Part shown: piece after piece, positions 44,761-53,710 of the stretch
How positions within the stretch are numbered: position 1 is the first letter of the stretch
How the letters are laid out: every line of letters begins with the position of its first letter
Assembly: GCA_019359125.1 (NCBI GenBank)
Contig: JAHHHY010000008.1
Coordinates: 62,001 to 126,000 of the forward strand
Length of the DNA: 64,000 nucleotides
Origin: Pleurocapsa minor GSE-CHR-MK 17-07R
GTDB taxonomy: Bacteria; Chloroflexota; Anaerolineae; Aggregatilineales; Phototrophicaceae
Direction: 5' to 3'
Position numbers and translations under genes: made by a program
Notes under the pieces: generated by a model
The model's database searches: none
What the model was told of the DNA's origin: nothing
The model's input: the letters and a program-made list of their open reading frames with translations, nothing else

Positions 44761-45082
44761 AGGAAGGACATCGATATGTTATGGACGGAAAATGCTGTGG
44801 CACATCAGCGCGGGGTATACATCCACTCACCCCGTTTTACTTCGTTCAACTGCCCTCTCCACTGCATGCTGAGGAGAGGACGTTTTCTCATGTAGGGGCG
44901 CACCTGTGTGTGCGTCCCGGCAAAATTCTACTCCAACCACGGGGCGGACACGCAGGTCCGCCCCTACGATAAGCCGATTCTCGCTGAGAAGAAATATTTT
45001 TCACCCCAACCATCAGGCCACTATCGAGCGCAGATTCAGACGTGTCTTCTCCACACGCCACAGTATACCCTGAAAAATGGGC
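44761..45082. repeat. intergenic palindromic repeat elements
   Basis: Two palindromic units lie in this gene-free stretch. Near 44854-44879, CCTCTCC and GGAGAGG flank a 12-base spacer, resembling half of the element at 46757. At 44892-44967, two 27-base arms beginning GTAGGGGCG and ending CCCCTAC form an imperfect inverted repeat (about 5 mismatches). These look like REP/MITE-type repeats. The remainder probably holds the PBP gene promoter, not identified. Confidence 0.6.
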
Positions 45083-46597
45083 TCACCAGACAGCGGGCCG
45101 CGCTTTTCCCAGCGCGACGCGGGCGTTCTGCCCATGCACGAGGGCCGGACGCACATCGCCGTCGCGCTCGATCAGCGTGACCATCCACACCGGCAGCAGC
45201 ACCAGCGTGAACGTCATTTGCAGCGGAAGCGCGCTGGCATTGACTTCATTTTCGCCGTGCTTGTATTCACGCTGGGCGCGGGCACGGGCGCGTTTGCTGC
45301 ACAGGCTGCGCGCCTCCAGCGAGGCCTTGTCGAAGTCGACGTTGTACAGTTCGGCGGCATGGCGCGCCAGCAGCTTCGGCTCATACGGGCGCATCGGCTC
45401 ATAGTCGAAATCGCCCAGTTCGAGCGCCAGCGCGGGCTCCGGCGTGGTGAAGCCGGGCACGGCCAGCCCGGTTTCACCATCCTGCATCGTGAAGCTCTGA
45501 TAGGCCGGGCGCATCGCCCGGTAATTGCGCCGGTCGTTCCAGTTGTCCTCTTTTTCGGTGATGGTGATGCGCACTTCCATCAGCACATCGAACATCCAGA
45601 AGGGCAGATACACGCCCTCGAAATTCTGGTTGGCGATGCGGTTCTCGCCGAAGAATCCCGCCACGCGCTGGTCGAAGTTTTGCAGGCGCTTGTGCACGGC
45701 CGCACGCGCTTCGTCCTCGGTCACAGTGAACGGCACCAGCGCATCCGGCTGCGTGATCGTCGCCAGCGCGTCCTGCAGGATGACATGAGTGGACGCACAG
45801 AATGGGCAGGTGTCGGACAGCTTGGTGGCCGGAATGGTGCGCGCTGAGCCGCAGTTTTTGCATTTCAGCATGCGGCTGCCGATGCGCCAGCGCACGGGCT
45901 GCGAACTGCGCTCGATCAGCGCCATCGACAGGTTTTCGACGCGCTCGTTAGGGATGCCGATCGGGGCCAGGTTTTCCTCGTGCCCGCAGAATTTACACAC
46001 GACTCTCTGGTTCACGGGGTCGGTCGTCAGCGTGCCGGCGCACACCGGGCAGATCAGCGTCTGCGTGGTGGTTGCCACCGGCTCTGACGTGGTCTTTTCT
46101 TCGGTTTCGGGATAGGCGGTATTGATACTGCCGGTCTGCGTCCCTTTCAGGCGCCCGTTGAGCGCCATCATCATGCGGATGGCCTCGCCGTGGCCGGGGT
46201 CGTGCGCCAGCACCTCGCTCAGGTGATTGCGCTGCTCGGCTTCGGTGTCGGCAATTTTCGCCAGCCACAGGTGCGCGTCGGTGAAATCGCGCTGCATCTC
46301 GATGGCTTTTTTGAACTGGCGGATGGCCTCGGCCTTGTTCTGCTGATGCAGGCTGTCCTGCGCCAGCTCGAACAGCGTGCGCGCGCGCAGCTCCACCGTG
46401 CCGCGATGCGTGATCGGCACAAACGGGCGCGGCGGCCGGCTGGCCTTCATGCGCTCGGCGGCCTGCTCCAGCGACTCATACGGCTTTTCGATGCGATGGC
46501 CGCATGACCTGCATCGATAGAGCGCGGCCGCCGAATCATAGGTCATCGTCTGGTTACACTTCGGGCACAGCATTTCGGCATCTGGCACAGCGCACAT
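45083..46597 (-). CDS. multi-zinc-ribbon, TPR-containing protein of unknown function
   Basis: A 504-residue protein with three CxxC...CxxC ribbons: C11/C14/C29/C32, C183/C186/C201/C204, and C246/C249/C264/C267. A TPR-like helical region (about 70-150, with EAIRQFKKAIEMQRDFTDAHLWLAKI) separates the first two. After the third ribbon is a conserved-looking domain with FFGENRIANQNFEGVYLPFWMFDV and a late hydrophobic segment (MTFTLVLLPVWMVTLI). The ribbons are of the TFIIB/rubredoxin-like kind. I do not know a function. ATG 46597 has GGGGG directly against it, so ATG 46573 (residue 9) may be the real start. Confidence 0.75.
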   Translation of the reverse strand: MCAVPDAEMLCPKCNQTMTYDSAAALYRCRSCGHRIEKPYESLEQAAERMKASRPPRPFVPITHRGTVELRARTLFELAQDSLHQQNKAEAIRQFKKAIEMQRDFTDAHLWLAKIADTEAEQRNHLSEVLAHDPGHGEAIRMMMALNGRLKGTQTGSINTAYPETEEKTTSEPVATTTQTLICPVCAGTLTTDPVNQRVVCKFCGHEENLAPIGIPNERVENLSMALIERSSQPVRWRIGSRMLKCKNCGSARTIPATKLSDTCPFCASTHVILQDALATITQPDALVPFTVTEDEARAAVHKRLQNFDQRVAGFFGENRIANQNFEGVYLPFWMFDVLMEVRITITEKEDNWNDRRNYRAMRPAYQSFTMQDGETGLAVPGFTTPEPALALELGDFDYEPMRPYEPKLLARHAAELYNVDFDKASLEARSLCSKRARARAQREYKHGENEVNASALPLQMTFTLVLLPVWMVTLIERDGDVRPALVHGQNARVALGKARPAVW

Positions 46598-47073
46598 CCC
46601 CCGTTTTGTGGCAGCAGTATATTAATAAGGCTCGTCCGACAATGAATGATATCTATGTGGACGGCTCGAGAGTTGCCCCAAAGCATTACCTTTATAAAGC
46701 AAAAGAACATTTAACCGCCAAGACGCCAGCAATCCAATCCTGTTTCAAGGCATGTGGCCTCACCCCTCGTTCCCCTCTCCACTTCGTGGACGAGGGGATG
46801 ACTTACGGCCAACCTGTGAGCAAAAAACCTGCATATTGTCCCTCTTCCACATCGTGGAGAGGGACGGCTGAGCGAAGCGAAGCAGGGTGAGGCGGGTTAA
46901 GACCCGCTCAACATCTGACATGTCCCTAGCGTACACCGGAATCAGCGCGCATGGCCCCAAAGAATTGGGAGATCGGGGCTGCACAAGGCCCCTGTTGCAG
47001 GTGAAAATGCCCCGCCCGCGCTACAATCGCCGCCATGTGCTGCAATATTGACTTATAGAGGATGAACCTATTC
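46598..47073. repeat. intergenic MITE/REP-like element 46757-46893 and a repeat fragment at 46713
   Basis: GCCTCACCC (46757-46765) and GGGTGAGGC (46885-46893) are terminal inverted repeats of a 137-base element. Inside are two hairpins with matching cores: 46772-46797 (CCCCTC-TCCAC / GTGGA-GAGGGG) and 46838-46865 (GTCCCTC-TCCAC / GTGGA-GAGGGAC). AACCGCCAAGACGCCA at 46713-46728 is a single copy of the motif that forms both ends of the repeat near 63267. No gene is seen here. The start of the cupin gene transcript should lie near 46900-47050. Confidence 0.7.
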
Positions 47074-48294
47074 ATGAACGATCAGCAGAAAGTATCGCTT
47101 ATTGCGCAGGCGCTGGAGCAGGGGCAGGGCGTGGTGCGGCTGATGCCCAACTGGGTGCCGCGCTCGTTTTGCGTGCCCGGCCGCCGGATGCGCCTGCATC
47201 CATCCGACCTGTACGCGATGGGCGCGCACCGCGGCGGCATCGACGAGCGTTGGTTCACCAGCACGGTGAAGGCCGAAAATGGCCCGGATACCGGCGCGTT
47301 TGAGGGGCTGAGCTTCATTTGGGTGGATGGCCAGCAGGTGACGCTGGCGGACGCCTTTGACGACCGCATCGAGGCGTTCCTCGGCGCGGAGGCGGTGGCG
47401 AAGTATGGCGGGTGGGTGATGTTCGCCAAGTTCTTCGACAATATGTATCCGCTGCCGCACCATGTGCATCATAACGACGAGATGGCCGCGAAGATGGGCG
47501 CGCTGGGCAAGCCGGAAGCGTATTTTTATCCGCCGCAGTACAACCCGACCAACGGCACCTTCCCCTATACGTTTTTTGGGCTGGAGCCGGGCACGACCAA
47601 AGACCAGGTGATCGACTGCCTGAAGCGCTGGGACGAGGGCGACAATGGCATCACGCGCCTGAGCAAGGCCTATCGCCTGACGCCGGGCACGGGCTGGGAT
47701 GTGCCGACCGGCATCCTGCACGCGCCGGGCACGATGTGCACCTACGAGCCGCAGCGCGCCAGCGACGTGTTCTCGATGTGGCAGTCGCTGACCGGGGACT
47801 TTCAGGTGGTGGAGCGCCGCCTGCTGACGGCGTGGGTGCCGCCCGAATATCACCATGACTACGATTATCTGCTGCAACTGCTGGACTGGGACGCCAACGT
47901 CGACCCGATGTTTGCGCACCATCATTTCACCGCGCCCACGCCCGCCGTCCCGCCCGAACAGGCCGACGAATTGGGCTACCGCGAGAATTGGATAGTGTAT
48001 GGCAGCGAGTTTTACAGCGCCAAAGAATTAACTGTGCTGCCCGGCCGCACCGTGACCGTGCGCGATGCGGCGGCCTATGGCTGCATCACCATGCAGGGCT
48101 ACGGCCGTTTCGGCGTGCATCCGATCAGCGCGCCGTCGGTCATCCGATTCGGCCAGATGACCGAGGATGAATTCTTCGTCACATACGAGGCGGCCCGCGC
48201 TGGCGTCACGGTGACCAACCTGAGCAGCACCGAGCCGCTGGTGCTGATGAAGCACTTTAACCCGGGCAATCCAGAGATGCCCGCGCGCCAGTAA
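47074..48294 (+). CDS. cupin-type sugar (phosphate) isomerase-like protein
   Basis: A 406-residue double-cupin-like protein. MYPLPHHVHHNDEMAAKMG looks like a metal site (His/His/Glu) of the type I mannose-6-phosphate isomerase family, and PTGILHAPGTMCTYEPQ resembles its downstream HxxG/E strand. A second cupin-like half contains SKELTVLPGRTVTVRD and GYGRFGVHPISAPSVI. ATG 47074 is chosen because AGAGG abuts the ATG at 47062 but is about 12 bases from this one. It is 30 bases upstream of iolB, so it likely acts in the same inositol or sugar pathway. Confidence 0.72.
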   Translation: MNDQQKVSLIAQALEQGQGVVRLMPNWVPRSFCVPGRRMRLHPSDLYAMGAHRGGIDERWFTSTVKAENGPDTGAFEGLSFIWVDGQQVTLADAFDDRIEAFLGAEAVAKYGGWVMFAKFFDNMYPLPHHVHHNDEMAAKMGALGKPEAYFYPPQYNPTNGTFPYTFFGLEPGTTKDQVIDCLKRWDEGDNGITRLSKAYRLTPGTGWDVPTGILHAPGTMCTYEPQRASDVFSMWQSLTGDFQVVERRLLTAWVPPEYHHDYDYLLQLLDWDANVDPMFAHHHFTAPTPAVPPEQADELGYRENWIVYGSEFYSAKELTVLPGRTVTVRDAAAYGCITMQGYGRFGVHPISAPSVIRFGQMTEDEFFVTYEAARAGVTVTNLSSTEPLVLMKHFNPGNPEMPARQ

Positions 48295-48324
48295 GCGGGA
48301 GACGAAGCCGTAAAGGGGGCAGAC

Positions 48325-49206
48325 ATGGGCAGCAGGGACAGTCGTTTGCTGGTGAAGTCAGGCGACAGCGGGCAGGCCGGCACGCTGGTGGATATCAGCT
48401 CTGCCCAGGCGGGCTGGGAACACCTGAATATGCGGGTGACGCGCCTGCACGCGGGCATGATGCTGGAGGGCGATACCGGCACGCGCGAAGAAGCGCATGT
48501 CATCCTCGGCGGGCAGTGCCGCATCGAGACCAGCCATGCCACCTACGGCCGGGTGGGCCGCCGCGCGCATGTGTTCGACGGGATGCCGTGGGCGCTGTTT
48601 ATGTCGCCGGGCACCAAGTACCAGATCATCGCGCTGACCGATCAGGTGGAAATAGCCGCCTGTATGGTGGAAGCGACCGAGTTTTTCCCCGAACGGCTGG
48701 TCACCCCGGACGATGTGAAAATTGAGCTGCGCGGCGGGGAAAATGCCAGCCGCCAGATCAACGGCATCCTGCCGCCCGGCTTCCCGTGCCAGCGCATCGT
48801 CGCCGTCGAGGTGTATGCGCCGTCTGGCAACTGGAGCAGCTATCCGCCGCATAAACATGATGTCCATCGGGTGGATGCGTCAGGCGCGCTGATCGAAGCT
48901 GACCTGGAGGAATTTTATTTCTACAAGTTTGACCGGCCTGAGGGTTATGCCTATCAGCGCCTGTACACCGATGACCGGTCGCTGGACGAGCTGGTGCTGG
49001 CGGGGCATCACGACACGGTGCTGATTCCAAAGGGCTATCACCCGGTGGTGACGGCCCACGGTTACACGTCGTACTACCTGAATTTCCTGGCTGGCTCGGC
49101 GCAGTCGCTGGCCAACACGGATGACCCGGCCTACGCGCATATCAAAGACACCTGGCGCGTCAAAGACCCGCGCCTGCCGATTGTCTCGCACGAGATGGAG
49201 GGGTAG
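48325..49206 (+). CDS. iolB: 5-deoxy-glucuronate isomerase
   Basis: IolB converts 5-deoxy-D-glucuronate to 2-deoxy-5-keto-D-gluconate in myo-inositol breakdown. The 293-residue protein has the family's bicupin pattern: SGQAGTLVDIS, RRAHVFDGMPWALFMSPGTKYQI, WSSYPPHKHD with metal-binding histidines, LEEFYFYKFDRPEGYAYQRLYT, and VLIPKGYHPVVTAHGYTSYYLNFLAG. It follows the cupin gene at 30 bases. No other clear iol gene adjoins it, but an IolE-like barrel and an inositol-dehydrogenase-family protein lie 30 kb away in the window. Confidence 0.93.
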   Translation: MGSRDSRLLVKSGDSGQAGTLVDISSAQAGWEHLNMRVTRLHAGMMLEGDTGTREEAHVILGGQCRIETSHATYGRVGRRAHVFDGMPWALFMSPGTKYQIIALTDQVEIAACMVEATEFFPERLVTPDDVKIELRGGENASRQINGILPPGFPCQRIVAVEVYAPSGNWSSYPPHKHDVHRVDASGALIEADLEEFYFYKFDRPEGYAYQRLYTDDRSLDELVLAGHHDTVLIPKGYHPVVTAHGYTSYYLNFLAGSAQSLANTDDPAYAHIKDTWRVKDPRLPIVSHEMEG

Positions 49207-49222
49207 AGCGGGCTTGTGCTTC

Positions 49223-49260
49223 ACCTCACCCCAACAACCCGCAGGGCTTTGGGGTGAGGT
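49223..49260. terminator. hairpin between convergent iolB and SH3b protein genes
   Basis: ACCTCACCCCAA (49223-49234) and TTGGGGTGAGGT (49249-49260) pair perfectly over 12 bases. The CCTCACCCC core is shared with the repeat element at 46757. With stops at 49206 and 49288 on opposite strands, a bidirectional terminator role is likely. Confidence 0.6.
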
Positions 49261-49287
49261 TACAGGTGATACGCTTCTGGTTCGCCG

Positions 49288-50757
49288 TTACTGCGTCGGC
49301 GTCAGCCAGTACACATCGCCCTGGCCTTCGGCCGTCCAGCCGACGATGCCGTTAAAGTTCACGCGCCACCACGCCATATCTTCGGCGCAGGTGGGGCCTT
49401 CGACCACGGCGAAGGCCGCGCCTTCGGGAATCTGGCCGAGCAGCGCGCCGTCACGACTGGGCAGCTCGCGCAGGTTATTCGCCCCGCCGCCCACAGTCAC
49501 GTAGCCAGTCGCGCCCAGCACCATGCGCGAGGGCATGAAGCCCGGACAGGTGATGGCGAAGGCATAGGCGTTATCCTGTGGCAGCGGCGCCGCTGATACC
49601 CCTTCAGCGTCAACGACGGGGGCACCAGTACGAAGCTGCCAGTATCCCCAGCCCCAGTCGGCAGCCAGCAGCGCCCCCGGCGCGGTGTCATTCAGTGCGA
49701 TGCCCGTGGCCCCGCTGAATCCCCCTGTCCACGAGAAAAATTCCCCGGTGTAATCCAGCCACAGCGCGCTCTGGCCGTCAGCACTGAGCAGCGGCGGGCA
49801 CGGCTCAAAATTTTGCGCATATTGGATATTGATCAGCGCTCCATCCGCCCCGATTTTTGTCCACTGATAGGTGCCCTCGGCCAGGCTATCGATCACCAGC
49901 GCGAAGCCAGCCGCATCATCGGCCATGCGCGCGCTGCGCCATTCCAGCGTCGCATCGTCAAGCGGCGTCTGCGACCCATCTGCCGGATCGATCATGAAGC
50001 GGTCGAAGGTCATCAGGATCACCCCAATCTGCCACCCTTCCCCCGTTTCAATCCAGAAGGCCGATTGCACGGCGGCATTCGGATCATCTATGGGAATATC
50101 ATAGGTATAGACCGTCGCGCCGGTGTCCGGATTGATGACAATCAGGTCGGTTTCACGCGTGAAGTTTTCAGGATAGGCATGAAAGCTGTAAAACAGGATG
50201 CCCGCCGGGCTCCATTGCAGGCTGACCGGTGCAGGCGGGCTGCTTACCTGATAAGGAAGCTCGTACACAGGCGTAATCTGGCCGCTGCGCGTGTCGTAGA
50301 TGTTGATGATCTGGCTGCTGGGGCCCTCTGGCCCCCAGGTGTATTCCGTGTAAGCAAAGCGCGCGCCATCGGGCGACCAGGTGGCCGGGCTGCGCACCAG
50401 GGCGTTATCCGCGGCGAGCGATGTGTCCATGAACGAAGCGTCCTGCGGCTGGCCAGCGACGGGCAGCGGCCGGGCGTTCTCGCTCTGCACGATTACGTTG
50501 GCGGGCGTGCGGGTATTGGGACTGGGATAGCTGCCAAACTGGTCGAAGGCGGGGCGGAATTCTTCCGGCGGAGCCAGCCATGCGGCTGCCGTTCCCTGTC
50601 CATTCAGGCGCAGGCTGGCGATGCCCTGCACGACATCATCGCCGTAACAGGTCATCAGATACTGCGCGGACGCCTGCCCGCCTGGCCTGACAAATGCGAC
50701 GCAGCACATGACCAGCAGCGCAATGACTTTCCATATTCGTCGCATGATCGCCTTCAT
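49288..50757 (-). CDS. secreted beta-propeller protein with C-terminal SH3b domain
   Basis: A 489-residue exported protein. The signal peptide IWKVIALLVMCCVAFVRPGGQASA probably ends before QY. The middle is a TolB-like propeller with TWSPDGARFAYTEYTWG and SLQWSPAGILFYSF blades. The last 70 residues are an SH3b repeat (NNLRELPSRDGALLGQIPEGAAF ending WWRVNFNGIVGWTAE). This is the reverse domain order of the protein at 32683-34368. The ATG overlaps the stop of the similar gene upstream by ATGA, so they form a pair. A second ATG at residue 5 is also possible. The ligand and role are unknown. Confidence 0.8.
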   Translation of the reverse strand: MKAIMRRIWKVIALLVMCCVAFVRPGGQASAQYLMTCYGDDVVQGIASLRLNGQGTAAAWLAPPEEFRPAFDQFGSYPSPNTRTPANVIVQSENARPLPVAGQPQDASFMDTSLAADNALVRSPATWSPDGARFAYTEYTWGPEGPSSQIINIYDTRSGQITPVYELPYQVSSPPAPVSLQWSPAGILFYSFHAYPENFTRETDLIVINPDTGATVYTYDIPIDDPNAAVQSAFWIETGEGWQIGVILMTFDRFMIDPADGSQTPLDDATLEWRSARMADDAAGFALVIDSLAEGTYQWTKIGADGALINIQYAQNFEPCPPLLSADGQSALWLDYTGEFFSWTGGFSGATGIALNDTAPGALLAADWGWGYWQLRTGAPVVDAEGVSAAPLPQDNAYAFAITCPGFMPSRMVLGATGYVTVGGGANNLRELPSRDGALLGQIPEGAAFAVVEGPTCAEDMAWWRVNFNGIVGWTAEGQGDVYWLTPTQ

Positions 50758-51941
50758 CCTTCCTCCGCTATCGCCTGCACGGCCTCGCCCATCCGCCAGC
50801 CGGTGGCGCCCCAGAAAATCGCGCCCACCTCAAGCTGGCCACTGCCTGTGCCCGCTATGCTAACAATACGCCCATCCAGCCATAACGCGGCGCCCGTAAA
50901 ACTGGGGTATCCCAGAAAGGCCACGCTGCGCCCGCTGGGCGAAAGCGTCGCCCGCAGCGGCGAGGCCGGAAACGCCCCGCCGGCTGACTCGGCCTGCCCG
51001 CGGTCGAGCGTCTCCCAGAAGAAGCCGATGTCCTGGGCGATGCCAAAGCGCAGGCCCAGCGTGCCCCACGGGTCGTCGAGCGCATATTTCTGTGGCGTTC
51101 CCTCGATGCTGATTTCATTGCCCGTGGCCGGGTCGGCCAGTGCCCAGCGTCCGCTGGAAAACAGCATGCCGAACCATTCTTCCTCAGACATACCTGCCTC
51201 GTCGCGCTGCACCCACGTCACCAGCTCCAGCGTCTCGCCGGGGACGGGCCGCGCCACGACCGGAAACCTCAGCGTGCCGTCGCTGCCGTACAGATAATAG
51301 GTATGCTCGCCGGTGATCGATTCGCCGCCGCTGATGGCAAAGCCGGATGCGCCCCATACCAGCTCTGGCGCGCTGCCCCGCTGCACCGGCATGTTGATCT
51401 CCAGCATCGCGGTCAGGTTGATGCCCAGGTCATACTGATACAACTGCGCGACCGGCGCGCCAAAGGCCAGCTCGGTCCAGGCGATGCGCGTCCCGTCCGG
51501 AGACCAGACCGGCGCGGAGCGCACGCGCGCGTTATCGGGGGCGCCGTCCACGAACAGCGAGGCATCGGCGGGCTGCGACGCCAGCACGCGCCGTTCGCCC
51601 ATCAGCGGGTCGAGCAGCACAATATCCGTTGGCAGGTCAAATTCAGCAATCGGCCCGTCAGACTGGATGCGCGAAATCGCCTCGATGCCCACAGGCGAGG
51701 CCTCGCGATAGGCCACCATGCGGCCAAACGGGGCCAGCGCCACGCCGGAAATCGCGCCGCTTTCCGTCAGGCGTACGGGCGGGACGGTCGTCTCGTTAGA
51801 GCGGATGCTGTACAGGTCGCCCGCTGCCCACAGCAGCACCGGCGTATTAAAGTCGAGCTGGGCGCGGGTGGGGGTGGCTTCCTGCGCGCTGGCAGCGGTC
51901 ACGCACCACAGCGAAAATATCACAAGTAACAATCGGCGCAT
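50754..51941 (-). CDS. secreted TolB-like beta-propeller protein
   Basis: A 395-residue protein with a signal peptide (MRRLLLVIFSLWCVTAASA, then QEATPT). The mature part shows propeller blades with VWSPDGTRIAWTEL, LAPFGRMVAYRE and LSPSGRSVAFLGYPSF. No SH3b domain is present, unlike the partner gene that overlaps its stop by ATGA. The two probably arose by duplication of a propeller and act together outside the membrane. Function is not predictable. Confidence 0.78.
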   Translation of the reverse strand: MRRLLLVIFSLWCVTAASAQEATPTRAQLDFNTPVLLWAAGDLYSIRSNETTVPPVRLTESGAISGVALAPFGRMVAYREASPVGIEAISRIQSDGPIAEFDLPTDIVLLDPLMGERRVLASQPADASLFVDGAPDNARVRSAPVWSPDGTRIAWTELAFGAPVAQLYQYDLGINLTAMLEINMPVQRGSAPELVWGASGFAISGGESITGEHTYYLYGSDGTLRFPVVARPVPGETLELVTWVQRDEAGMSEEEWFGMLFSSGRWALADPATGNEISIEGTPQKYALDDPWGTLGLRFGIAQDIGFFWETLDRGQAESAGGAFPASPLRATLSPSGRSVAFLGYPSFTGAALWLDGRIVSIAGTGSGQLEVGAIFWGATGWRMGEAVQAIAEEG

Positions 51942-52038
51942 GGGGTATCCTCAGGGCGATATGTCTCGAAAAGTCTTTTTATCATTGCTTTCCCCTAATT
52001 CAAACGCAAATCTCCCGCGTGCGCAATTCGCGGGCCGC

Positions 52039-52044
52039 TATAAT
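52039..52044 (+). promoter_or_regulatory. candidate -10 box (TATAAT) for the MurE-like gene
   Basis: A consensus TATAAT lies 24 bases before the ATG at 52068 and is followed by a purine run AGGGGG. No convincing -35 hexamer is found 17 bases upstream. A short leader of about 15-20 bases is implied. Confidence 0.4.
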
Positions 52045-52067
52045 AGGGGGACGATTTCCCACCGCTT

Positions 52068-53651
52068 ATGGATGATGCGATGACGACACCTCTCATGCTG
52101 CGTGATGTGCTGGCCAGCCTGCCGATGCCTTTTACCCTCAGCGGCGATGACACGACTCTCGTGACTGCGCCGGTTGTCGAGTCCGATGCCGAGGTGCTGC
52201 CCGGCGGCGTGTTTGTGGCGCGGCGCGGCCTGTCGTCGGACGGGCACCGCTTTATCCCCAATGCGCTGGCACGCGGGGCGGCCGCCATCGTCGGCGACCG
52301 GCCTTTGGACGAGCTGGCCGATATGAAGATTCATGTGCCGTATGTGCAGGTGGCAGACGCACAGCAGGCGGTGGGCTGGCTGGCGAGCGCGTGGCATGGC
52401 CACCCGTCGCAGAAGCTGACGGTGGTCGGCGTGACCGGCACCGATGGCAAGACGACCACCAGCACCCTGCTGCACAGTATCTTGCAGGCGCACACGGGCG
52501 GGACAGCCGGGCTGATCAGCACCATTCAGGCGGATGTGGGCGATGCCGCGCTGGATACCGGCCTGCATGTGACCACGCCGGGCGCACCAGCCGTGCATGC
52601 GCTGCTGGCGCGCATGGTCGCCAATGGCCTGACGCATGTCGTTCTGGAGATGACCAGCCACGGGCTGGCGCAAGGGCGGCTGAATGGCGTCGCCATCGAT
52701 GTCGCCGTGCTGACTAATCTCACCCACGAGCATCTGGATTTCCACGGCACGTTCGAGGCCTACCGCGAGGCCAAAGGCCGCATGTTCGGCATGCTGAGCG
52801 CCGCGCCGCGCAAGCCCGGCCAGCCGAAAACGGCCGTCATCAACGGCGATGACCCGAATGCTGACTTTTTCGCCGCGTATCCGGCGGATGCGCGTCTGCT
52901 GTACGGCCTGGGCGACGGGCGCGACGTACGTGCGCATGATGTGCGTCACCTGCCCGGCGAGACGCGCTTCACCCTCAGCGTTCCCGGCCAGCCGTTGGCT
53001 GAATTTTCCACGCCGCTGGTGGGCCGCTTCAATGTGCTGAATGTGCTGGCCGCTGTCGGGGCGGGGCATGCGCTGGGAGTATCGCTGGAGGCAGCGCAGC
53101 GCGGCGTCTCGGCGGTGACGGGCATCAGCGGGCGCATGCAGCGCATCGACGAGGGACAGGCGTTCATCGCGCTGGTGGACTTCGCCCACACGCCGCACGC
53201 GCTGGCCAATGCCCTGTCTGCCGCGCGCGACCTGGCGGGGGCAGACGGACGGGTGATCGCTGTGTTTGGCAGCGCCGGCCTGCGCGACCGCGAGAAGCGC
53301 GTGCTGATGGCCGAAAACGGCGCGCGCATGGCCGACATCAGCATCCTGACCGCCGAGGACCCGCGCACCGAATCGCTGGATGACATCCTGAACACGATGG
53401 TCAACGGGGCGGTTGCGGCGGGCGGCGTGCCCGGCGAAAGCGTGCTGGTGCAGCCGGATCGCGGCGCGGCGCTGGCGCTGGCCTGTGAAGTGGCGCGCCC
53501 CGGCGACGTGGTGATCGCCTGTGGCAAGGGCCACGAACAAAGCATGTGCTTCGGCACGGTGGAGTATCCGTGGGACGACCGCGAGGCCTTGCGTGCCGCC
53601 CTGCGCGGGCATCCGCTGAAGACGCTGCCGACCGCGCATGATCGCGCCTGA
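52068..53651 (+). CDS. murE: UDP-N-acetylmuramyl-tripeptide synthetase (MurE family)
   Basis: MurE adds the third amino acid to UDP-MurNAc-L-Ala-D-Glu in peptidoglycan synthesis. The 527-residue protein has the P-loop GTDGKTT (124-130), EMTSHGLAQGRLNGV, LTNLTHEHLDFHGTFEAYREAKGRMF, and a C-terminal CGKGHEQS. The amino-acid-specificity motif, DNPR in diaminopimelate enzymes, reads EDPR (430-433). The Arg is kept but the first residues differ, so Lys, Orn or DAP cannot be chosen from this alone. An in-frame ATG at 52080 is an alternative start. No other mur gene is adjacent. Confidence 0.88.
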   Translation: MDDAMTTPLMLRDVLASLPMPFTLSGDDTTLVTAPVVESDAEVLPGGVFVARRGLSSDGHRFIPNALARGAAAIVGDRPLDELADMKIHVPYVQVADAQQAVGWLASAWHGHPSQKLTVVGVTGTDGKTTTSTLLHSILQAHTGGTAGLISTIQADVGDAALDTGLHVTTPGAPAVHALLARMVANGLTHVVLEMTSHGLAQGRLNGVAIDVAVLTNLTHEHLDFHGTFEAYREAKGRMFGMLSAAPRKPGQPKTAVINGDDPNADFFAAYPADARLLYGLGDGRDVRAHDVRHLPGETRFTLSVPGQPLAEFSTPLVGRFNVLNVLAAVGAGHALGVSLEAAQRGVSAVTGISGRMQRIDEGQAFIALVDFAHTPHALANALSAARDLAGADGRVIAVFGSAGLRDREKRVLMAENGARMADISILTAEDPRTESLDDILNTMVNGAVAAGGVPGESVLVQPDRGAALALACEVARPGDVVIACGKGHEQSMCFGTVEYPWDDREALRAALRGHPLKTLPTAHDRA

Positions 53652-53654
53652 CCG

Positions 53655-53663
53655 TGCTAAAAT
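53655..53663 (+). promoter_or_regulatory. candidate extended -10 for the GNAT gene
   Basis: TGCTAAAAT is an extended -10 element 48 bases upstream of the GNAT start at 53711 and just after the MurE stop. It suggests separate transcription from murE. No -35 is needed for such promoters, and none is clear. Confidence 0.4.
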
Positions 53664-53710
53664 AGGCACATTCAAGCAGGTTTTTGCTGATTCGATTGGA
53701 AGTGATGCTC

